Below are positions 1-10,400 of a stretch of 22,998 nt of DNA, in pieces. The stretch is from assembly GCA_019648995.1 (NCBI GenBank), contig BLXT01003738.1:1686307-1709304 (forward strand). Reading direction: 5' to 3'. Both the position numbers and the translations under genes were made by a program. The stretch comes from Plakobranchus ocellatus. Lineage: Eukaryota > Mollusca > Gastropoda > Plakobranchidae. The notes under the pieces were generated by a model. That model did no database searches. It was given only the letters and a program-made list of their open reading frames with translations, and was not told the origin of the DNA. Positions within the stretch are counted from its first letter, which is position 1. Each line of letters begins with the position of its first letter.

Positions 1-1350
1 AAAAAAAAGAAAAATAGAATCCAGAGAATGTCTCTTGATTTTTAACTCCCTGGATGTATTATTCCGTTATTATACTCAATAATAATAAATCTAGTGCTTT
101 AAAATAGTGACAGTTTAGTTTTCAGAATCACATATAGATCTATGCATAAATTTTGAACAGTCATGAAGTGCAAGGGATTTCTACACAGGGGCACCATGCC
201 TAAGAAACTAAAGAGGATAATGCTTGGAGTGGTAACATGTATGCCAATCTTTAAAGAGAACTGTAAAACTTTATTGTGTCCTTAATGTGACTCGGACAAA
301 ATTAAGGCTAATTAAAAGGATACACATTATTGTATCCTCCCTGATGTGACTTCAAAGACAAATGAAGGCTAATTCAGTAATTGGAAGGATTGTTGAACCA
401 AAATGTTAAATATATTTAACATTTTGTACAACAATCCTTCCAATTAGCCTTCATTTTGAATATACAGGGTATTATTTGAAACTTTTTGTCAACATATTCC
501 AAGAAATTTATTTAGTAAGGAGATAATTTTTAAAAAGTGCAAGTTTGCTACACTGCAACAAAGCTGACAAGATCAGATAGATCAACCTTCAATTTTATCA
601 TAAAAGTGCAAGTTGACTCATAATGAGAAAAAAATTAATTTGCAATACATGTGGCGCATATTTTTGGGCTTCATGTCAAGTTGTACTGGAAAGGGTTCGT
701 CTAGGTCATATTCTAGGTCAATCGAGATAATAATGCTATCACTGATTGCCTCAGTTATTCATTAAAAAAAAAAAAAATTAATATGACCCTTTTTGTTTAG
801 TATTATTTTTTTTTTTCATTACTGAAACTGAATTGTGATATTGACCATTTCCAACCACTGCATGGTCCAGAATATTTAATGTTAGACTTATAAATAACTC
901 CACCTAGAAAGGGGAAGGGGGAAGGGGCTACATCCAGGGTTGCCTATTGAGTTGTTCATGTGAACTGGCTCCTTTTTCAATAGGTTTGATATAAAGCACT
1001 AAAAAAGAGACACCTGTGCATTGAAACATGTTTCTGAATAAGGACGTTTCAAGTTTTTTCACAATGCTGTTTTATAAGATGTAAAATTTAAAATCACTAA
1101 CTTGCTGAGCTAGTATCTTGGCAAAAAAATGCACTGATATGTCTTTGAGGCTCTCTAAATCTTAGTATTCAAAACACTGAAAACTTGTAGTCTTTGCATT
1201 GGCATGATTGAGCTTTACTTATAAGTGGACATGGTTTTTGTTGTACTATGCAAGAGAGATTTAACATATTTTTAAAAAAATAACTTATCAGATTTTGTTG
1301 TATGAGTTTCATTTTCCTTTGTGCTTGAAAAAATATTTCTTTTATGCCAG
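1..1350. other. Non-coding sequence upstream of first visible IFT70 exon
   Basis: No exon recognised. This is probably intron 1 of IFT70, possibly reaching the 5' flank. It contains the foldback and tandem repeat at 273-456, a repeated AAAAGTGCAAGTT word near 533 and 601, a G-rich run at 910-927 (ggggaagggggaagggg), and a nested small inverted repeat (CCTATTGA at 943 with TCAATAGG at 977, enclosing GTTCATGTGAAC). Confidence 0.6.
273..456. repeat. Diverged tandem repeat ending in a near-palindromic foldback
   Basis: Two diverged direct copies (273-328 and 329-398) share attgt(g/a)tcct, (t/g)atgtgact and aaggctaatt blocks. The second copy runs into a large inverted repeat. The left arm 361-395 (AATGAAGGCTAATT...GGAAGGATTGTTG) is answered by 430-456 (CAACAATCCTTCCAATTAGCCTTCATT). 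At the centre is a perfect 26-base palindrome at 400-425 (AAAATGTTAAATA / TATTTAACATTTT). The left arm has an extra AATTCAGT. This looks like a MITE or foldback remnant; no transposase or target-site duplication is seen. Confidence 0.7.
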
Positions 1351-1416
1351 ATCAAAGATCAGAGATTTAACGAAGCAATACAAATCTTGAATCATCAGCT
1401 ACAAGGAGAGACAAAG
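1351..1416 (+). CDS. IFT70: IFT70 exon (first visible; probably exon 2)
   Basis: The sequence reads IKDQRFNEAIQILNHQLQ..., the first helices of the N-terminal TPR (human: IRDARYAEAVQLL). Acceptor is tttatgccag and donor is AAG|gtataa. The exon is 66 nt, phase 0 at both ends. The upstream residues (an IPDGE-type start in the human protein) are not found anywhere in 1-1350, so the first exon lies outside the window or in a form I cannot see. Confidence 0.88.
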
Positions 1417-4400
1417 GTATAAATATCTGTCAAATCTACATCAGTTTAAATGTTTCTCTCATCTTCTGTAAGATAATATATTTTCCTTTTTTTTTCTCTT
1501 TGATAAGATAAGAAAATTGGATAATAAACAGGGGAGAGGACAGTAATCTTATTTCTTAAGTTCTTCCAATGTGTCTGTTAAATGATGATAAACTATTATG
1601 ATTATCACTGCTGTGTGTTTAAGTTAGTATACACATTTTCTTCAATGTTAAAATGATGCTCTTACTTTAAAGGAGCGAGCGAGGTATGCGGTTTTAAAAA
1701 TGGAAGATTCTTTCTTAAAATAGTGTCTGTACATCATTCATGATCCTGGAACTGCATCTGTAGCCTACTATGTCTATTATCAGTTGGGCTTATCAATCAT
1801 TTACTTATTATTTCTCAGACTAGAGCAGCCTTGTCACTGTTGGCTTACTGCTACTATCAAGTTCAAGATTTTGTGAATGCCTCAGATTGTTATGAGCAGC
1901 TTGCATCACTCCACCCAGAAGTGGAGGAGTATAAGCTTCACTATGCCCAGTCACTGCATAAAGCTTGCCTATACCAAGAAGCTATGAAAGTTGCATGCCA
2001 AATTGATAACCCTAATTATCAAGGCCAGGTAAAATAGAAGGCTAATTTTATTTCACCAATTAATTAAAACATTTGGCAGACAGTATTTTATAAATTTTTT
2101 CAAAGTTAAAAACAAAATGGTTAGAAACAAAAAAGCTATTTTCTTGGAGAAGAAAGTCCAAATCCTTAAAATAATAATATCCTTTTTTTTTTCATTTAAG
2201 TGGGAGGAGCAATTTCCCAATATTTATTTAAAGTAGATGTTGAAATTTTGAGTGAATTGAATAAAAGGGTCTTTGCATGAAATGGACTTGTTTTTCTTTT
2301 GATGATTGCAGATCACCAAGCTCCAGGCAGCAATAAAATATGGAGAAGAAGATTTGCCAGCAGCAAAGGTATTTTATAAGGATCAAGCAATAATGAACAA
2401 TTTTTCTATAAGTTTAGAACATTTACTCACTGCATCATAAAAAACATTAAATTACATTGAAAGGAGTAAGAACTTTAACAATATGAATTATACCAAAACT
2501 GGATAAATAATAGGCTATATGTGTTACTATTTTTCTGAACAAGGCCATGAAAAAAAATTTTTGCCTTTAAGAGTGCTGTAAAAAGAATGGCATATATTTA
2601 TTTTTTGATGATGAATGATCATGTTGTGCATTTGACAAGTTTGGGTACTGTGGGTTTCATCAATGAAACAGAGCCAATTTTTAAAATTGCATTTTTTTGT
2701 GACCGGGGTATTGACTTAAATTGCAGTTAGTTAAATTTGCTTATGGTAGCCGGAATTGAAGATATTATTTGCTGTAATGGAATTATTCATTCAGTCAAAA
2801 TTTTCACATGTGATGCATTAACATTAGGGCATAAAAATTAAGGGCAAAGAGGAAACATTGCTCCTATCTCCCTCTTTTCTAACTTACTCCTTAAAATAGA
2901 ACTCACTGTGGAGCTGTAAAAAAAAAAAGTCTTGGAATATTCGTGACAAATAATGCCATATTTTTTTTTTATTAGTAGATAAGATGTTAAAGACAAATTT
3001 ATTCTTGGATCAGATTGATTTATGTTCTTAAAACACTGTTTTCAGAGTCTAGTGGAACAGTGTCCTGCTGACGACCCTGACACAGAAATAAATTTTGGCT
3101 GCCTTCTCTTCAAGGTAATATTATCTCTGCTCTATGAGTTTATCCTGGTGTCATTATTTGGGAACACCGTATTCTGCCCTTTTAGAATTACAAGACAGAG
3201 TAAGTGGATTTTCTGAGCATTATATCCAAAGGAATCGTGTGCTTTCACCCCAAACAAGCCTAGGCCTAATACTATAATAGCAAGAAAAAACTGCAAAGAT
3301 ATTTGCATCAGCTTTGTACATGAGTTTCTAATATTGATTTGGTATATTTAAAACTGGACAAATTTTTTTTGTTACAATCATGAAAAGCTTTTCTTTACAA
3401 CTGCTTTTCAGAAATATATATTTTGTAAAAGAATACAACAACCAACTCAAACTTCTAGGAGCAAATTGAACAACACTGAGTATACTTGGGAGTGCTGTAT
3501 TTGTACATTTTTATTGCTTTTCAGAAACAAAGTCTTCAAAATTATTTACGTGCTTCTTTTAGTGCACTAACAAATTGCACAATGGACTCTAGTGCATGTG
3601 CCTCAAAATGCTTTCCAATGTATAGTGAAATTTTGGATAGATTATATATTTAAAAGCAGGCTGAAGTGTCATTGTTAATGGATTTTTTTTGTTTTTGTTT
3701 TGTTGCAGGAGAAACGCTATGAAGAAGCTTGTGAGAAATTCATGGGAGCCATGCAAGTCCTTGGCTATAAAGCTGACTTGTCATACAACATTGCGCTGTG
3801 CCATTACATGCTCAAGCAGTATGCTCCAGCCTTGAAACATATAGCAGACATCATTGAAAGGGGAATTCGGGAACATCCAGGTTTGTTTCTTGTGTGTAAA
3901 ATAAGCTCATATATTAAGTGAAAAGCAAACTGCGCTACAAGAAGAAAGATACTATGAGCATTACATAATCTGATGCGTTTTTATTCTCTTTGATCTCTTT
4001 GCAAGGAGCCATTCCCTTCGAAGATTTTTTAAAACTTAATTTTAATCTTGAGGGGCAAAATGAAAGACTGCCTCTCTTCTTTAATTTTGTACTCTAATCT
4101 AGAAATTTTAGCAGCCCTTCCTTCTCCCTCATGCAAATTTGTTGAATTTTTTATATGAGAAGTCTTGCCAATCGTTTTTGTTTGTCTCCTGGACATGGAC
4201 TTTAGCATTTTAAAGAACATTAAATCTGACAAGGGCCTAGGGTGGTAGTGTCAGACTTAATACTTTGATCGCTCACATTACCGCCTCTCATCATGCAAGC
4301 TCGTTTGTGTTTAGTTTTCCTCTCAGAGAAGTAGAGTCAATCCGCAAAGTCTCTGTCTGTTTGGATACTATGAGATGATATAAAAGTTTGTAAGTTTTAC

Positions 4401-7400
4401 ATTAATCTAGAAATATAAAGAACAAAAATATTTTAAGGGGAGTGTTTTATGCCCTGTTTTATAGAATGTAGATAAGATTTCTAAATAGGTCTAAATCTAG
4501 GCATGACTCTCACTACTAAAAATGTGCAGTTTTTTTTCTTTCATTGGTTTAAATAGAAATAAAACTCTTGCAGGATTAGAAGCAGGCTATTCTTTCGTAT
4601 GGAAACAAACATCGGTCTTAAACTATACTTTAGAATTATAATTCTCAGTAACTGGTTCTAATAGGACTCTTATCATCTGAACATGGTAACGAAAAAAAAA
4701 AAGCAAAGAACAAGAACGGAATAATTTTACAAGTCTTCATATAGTCAAAGTTTGTATGCTTGTGTTTGTGCTTTGTTCTTAGAGCTCAGTGTTGGGATGA
4801 CAACAGAGGGTATAGATGTAAGAAGTGTAGGCAACTCTATGACTCTCCACGAGACAGCACTTGTCGAGGCATTTAACCTTAAGGCAGCTATGGAATATCA
4901 GCTGAAAAATTGTGAGTATTCTTTTGTGAATAAATTGTGTCCTCTTTTTTTTAAAATTTTAAATTGAAACACAAATGTAGAAAATCCTGCGAAATAAGTC
5001 ATAAATGATAAGGTGGGGATGAAAGTAAGCTTTCAGCAAGCTTTCTTACATTTTGTTTCCTTTTTTTCAAGTTGTATTTACCGACTTAAAACTCTTGTTA
5101 ACTTTTTTCTTTTGTCATCTCATAAAAGAGAATGGATGATAAAAAAAGCTCCACAAGAAAATCTCTTAAATATAACACCTAAGTTATGAACAAATTAAAA
5201 ACATAACAAAAGTGCTGAAAAAAGACAATAATATTTTAAATAATTTTATGCAATGCAATCAAAATATCTCTTTTAATGGACTTCATCATCTCTGGTTCAC
5301 ATTTTCTCAAGTCTTTGCATGTAGTCTCAAAATGTGTATGATCTCTGAGCAATATGTAAAGAAAAGTGATATATGTGAATAAATTCTTTTGACTCCCAGA
5401 TGAAGCAGCAGTGGAAGCACTGACAGACATGCCCCCTCGAGGGGAAGAGGAACTTGATGCTGTGACGCTTCACAACCAAGCTCTAATGAATATGGAGAGC
5501 TCTCCAACACAAGGTTTCACTAAGATGCAGTTCTTGCTGCAGCAGAATCCCTTTCCTCTGGAGACCTTTGGAAATCTTTTGCTGCTTTATGTCAGATATG
5601 AGGTATACTCTTTGTTGCTTAACTTTGTGAAAAAAATGTTACACTGAGGGTGTGGACAAGCTTAAAAAGGTTAAAAGATTTTTATGACAATGAAGGAGCT
5701 GAGTGAGTGTGTTTCTTTACCAGCTGTTGTCAGATAAAAAAAAAAAGACTGGACTTATTTGGCTTATCATTGAAATAGTTTGTAGAGATCATTTACCAAT
5801 TTATGTGCCTTTGGGCAAAAAGGATAACAATGTTGGGAAATATTTTTTTCATAAGATGGCTTTCATGTGTGGTAACTTGAAGAGTGGTGAAAGAACAGAG
5901 ATATAATATTGAAAGAGCATACATACACCCAATGCAATGAATCTGTAGCATAATTTTTGTTGTTGTTATTAAAGTACGGTCACTGTTTTAATTCTGTAAG
6001 ATTACTCCTCCGTAATAAGGCTACTTGTGTTAAACATTTTGACAGATTTGTAACTACCCTTTTTTCTTCCTTCTCAAATTTCTTAATTTTTCAATGCATC
6101 ACAGATCTTGAATTCTTAACAACTTTGACATTTTGACTCTTGGTTTTTAAAATTTTGCCTTTTAAACTGAATGCTTTCAATGAAAAAATAATTACAGATT
6201 GATTTATAATAATTTTAATCTGATTTTCACTACTCAGAAACTATTTATAAGAAAATAAATTGAAAATTTGCAAGTGGATAAATTAGATTTTTTTTCATGC
6301 TCTATAAATAGGACATAGAAATTTTTTTTTTTACCTAAGTACATAATAAAAAATTAATCATAAATATGAATCATTGTGGAATCATGTAATCTCATTCTTT
6401 TTTCATTAGTATTATGACCTGGCTGCAGATGTTTTGGCTGAGAATGCTCATCTCATCTACAAATATCTGACACCAGTAAGTAATAATTGAATTTTAAAAA
6501 ATTTTTAAATATTCTCTCAATTTTTGTTTCAACTTTGACAGAGTAAGGAAATATCCTATAAGATCCATGAGTGTTTCATGGCTGTGAGATCAAATTTAAA
6601 GTTTTAACTTTAAAAAATTATTTGTTCATTCATTTATTCTTTTTTTTATGGTCTTTAAGATCTCCAACCATTCAATATGTCACTTTCAGGTAAGTTTTAA
6701 ACAGTGATCAATATTTTCTTGTCATAAACTTTTCAATCGATCAATTTTTTTCTTGTATTTGCAGTCTTTTATCATACTTTCATCTGTAAATTTCTTATTT
6801 TTATTTTTGCCATCTCAGTACATGTATGATTTTCTGGAAGCCGTGATAACCAGGCAAACATCTCCCGAGGAGGCTTACAGAAAACTGGATGAAATGGCCA
6901 CAAAGCAAACAGAAACACTTCGCAAACTCACTAAGCAGGTTAGAAAGATCTCTATTTAATTGAAGAAAGCTGTGGAAAAAAGTTAGCTATGTTACAAGAT
7001 AAAAATAAACGAGGGAAATCCAAGTTCACATATTGCCAGCAGCATCTTTCATGGGCTAAAATAATTTCCCACAAAATATCATATGTTTTTGAAGTTGATT
7101 TTTTTTTACAGCACCAATTGTTACTTTTTTAACCTCCATAGATGCTTCTATTTTTATAAAATATTCTGTAGCTAAAATTTAACCATCTACATGCAGAGAC
7201 TTGTGATGCACAAGTCAAAATGTTTGATACATCATGGTGAAAATGAAGTATGTCAGTTTTGTGATTTTTAAGGCATTTAAGGAAAATACTAGCTGAAGAA
7301 AGCCTTCAACTGATACAGGATTTCTGCAGATGTTTGCACATGATCATTTTAAGACTTTGGTTTGATGGTCAGATCTCCCAGAAAGAGCAGTTGGCTCTTC

Positions 7401-10400
7401 TAGAAATAAATGAGTGGCGTTGAGAAGGCATCAGACAAAAAGCAGAAAGAGTGTAATTTTTGTTTAAGGTGACGTTAACCTCATGAAATTTGGGAATCAT
7501 TTTAAATATATCAATTTTGAGTTTTGTCACTTTTTGTTGCAAAACTAATGGACATTGTTGGAGGCAGGAAAAAAAAAATGAAATTTGATCTTGTGAAAGG
7601 AAAAAACTAAATCTAAACAAAACCAAAAATCTGCTAGGGTTTTGTGACTTTTTGAAATGATAAGATACAATGACCTTGCCTGCCACATTGTAATCGATGT
7701 TTGTTTCATTACAGGTGCAAGAATCCAGACAGAATCATGATGAAGAGTCGGTGAAAAGGGCAGTCAATGAGTACGATGAGGCTTTAGAAAGGTACAGTTC
7801 TTAAAAAGAAGGGACCTTTGTATATGTTTATCATCGCTTTCTTATTGAAACGTGTCAGCTTGCATAGCAAATTTCTCTTCTCTTGTTATATTTGAATTTT
7901 GTCTGATGGCACACATTCCTCTGACTTGCAGGAGTGTTGGAGGCATAATAGTCGGCAAACTTTTCCTGAAATCTGCATGGACCTTTCTATTGCAGATTCA
8001 AGCCCAAGCCAGTGGCACCCAACCTTATAAGTGCAAAAAACCCCAGCTCCAAACATGCTATATGAAAAAAAAGGATTTGTTTACCGGTGAACATTATGTT
8101 GAAAAAACTGCATGGATACTAAAATAAAGGAGCATCTAAAGCTCAATATTTGCCTCTAATGGTGTTGTTTTGAAATTTTTTTCTCTCCTGCATTGAAATT
8201 TCCTAATGACTCTTAGCATAGAGCTATTCAAGTTTTTAAGCATCTATAATTATATATTTTTTTGTTATTTTATACAACCAGTAAGAATTTGGGCACATAT
8301 TGCGGATTTTTAAGGAGCTAAAATATTTATAGACATTTTGTTTTGTTGATGTAAAAATTAAAACAAAGGATTTCTTTCTTATGGAATTTCATGCTACCAC
8401 TTGTAATTCAGAGAGCCATACTTCTCCATTTATGGGCTTTAACTTTATTTTTATTTCAGATATATACCAGTGCTAATGCAACAAGCCAAGATCTACTGGG
8501 ATATGGAAAATTACCTACAAGTAGAGAAGATATTCAGGAAGTCAGTAGAGTTTTGTAATGAACATGATGCCTGGAAGCTTAATGTAGCCCATGTTTTGTT
8601 CATGCAGGAGAATAAGTACAAGGAGTCAGCAGGTTTCTATGAGCCGATCGTGAAAAAAAATTATGAAAATGTGAGTCTCTTATGTAATGTATTATATTAT
8701 TTTCTCCATTGTAATGCTTGAAGCTGAGAAATATTATCAAAAGTGCTATTATGCATTTGATGATAACAGTGCTAAACTGCGTAAATCAACCTTTAATACA
8801 TTGAAAAACAATTACAAATGTGTAATCATATCAATATTGTATTTACGAAAAGCATATTATAGGAGCATAAAACTGATAAATGTGTGCTAGGTTTTGGGAA
8901 ATTGTAAAGAGAATCCTACAAACTTGTGGTATCACATTTATAGGGGACCATATCTCTGATTTGGTAATTTTTCTCAGGAGGCTGCTTGATTCACCACCAC
9001 TAATGTGCTCATAATTTAAAAAAGTGAACTGAAAAGTTTAAAATCCATGAATCTCCTCTTGATGTCTACTTCACTTTTGCAAAAAATGGTGACACCTTTT
9101 CTTAGGTATCTATTATATTCTGTAATATTGAAGTTTTAGCCCTAAGTAGTGTTGGCCTCTGAAAGGCATCATTTTGCATCTCCGAATATTTATAAAATGT
9201 TTTTATTTGAGATGTGCCAAGGAAAAGTTCATAGGCACACATACTTATCACCATAATTTTTGTGTGAAAATCCTATGCATTTGAAAATTTGAACCTTCTT
9301 GTGTCTCGAACTATTTTCTTTGTCCTTTCAGTTGCTGAGTGTGAGTGCAATTGTCCTGGCCAATCTGTGTGTTTCCTACATCATGACTAGCCAAAATGAG
9401 GAGGTAAAGTGATTCACTTGTTTTTACTACTCAATTTTTTTCCCAGTGCCTCTAATTCTCTTTATAGTACTAAATGTGTCACTAATAAGATGTCCATGGT
9501 GCCTGTAGATTTGAGCCCCACTTATTTTTATGCAAGAAAAATAGAATACTTTCTTGTGCCATATACACATACATTTTTTATTTGGGTGTATGTATAAAAG
9601 ATGATTTGCAAATTTTTTAATGGGATAAAATTTTGGATCAAAATTTAAAAAAAAATGATAGTAGATTGAACCTATGTCAAACTTTCATAAGCGATCTCCT
9701 GACAAGTAGATCTTTTTTTTTAGCTACATTTTCTCTTCGTAAATTTGAAAGAACAATGCAATGGATAAGTGGATCTTGTGTACACCACAATTTGGAAGTG
9801 AATACATAGAACAAAAAGTGAAAGATATTATTAAAAGTGAAGTAAGTTCATTTTTTAGTGGTCCAGAGTTATTTTGCGATTTAAAATCTGTTCTGTGAAG
9901 TTTCAACGTTTTTTTTTTTAAATCATTATTAGGTAAATTATTCAGTCTAAAATTTTGAAAGCCAAAGTACCTTGCACTTCAAATAAACACCAATATGTAC
10001 ATGCAGAATGTGAATCTAGCCTGCTAATAACTTCATAAGTTTTGATTCAAAAGAAGACAATCAGGAGCAACTTTTAAATTTTTGCAAATATTTGGTTTTC
10101 CATTATATCAGCTCTATCTTTTTTTCTTAATTCTTTGAAAAGGCTGAGGAACTGATGAGGAAGATTGAAAAGGAAGAGGAACAGGTGGCTTATGAGGATC
10201 CAGACAAGAAAATATACCATCTCTGCATTGTTAATCTAGTGATAGGGTGGGTTTTTCCAAAAATTTTATTCTTGTTCCAAAATTTTCAACGAGGTTGGAA
10301 TCATTTCAGGGTAAAAAAAAATATTACAACAAAGTCAGAAAAAAGGAAGTGGAGATCTGTAAAAAAAATGTGCAAAAAGTTTTGAACCAAAGAATGACAA

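Noticed and set aside
1-1350. Search for the first IFT70 exon (IPDGE-type start)
   Set aside because: No frame in this stretch gives the expected N terminus next to a donor. The ATG at 195 (MPKKLKRIMLGVVT...) does not match.
7369-7686. 105-codon minus-strand ORF rich in Phe and Ser
   Set aside because: It is antisense within an IFT70 intron, is built on A/T homopolymers, and has no family signature or splice context.
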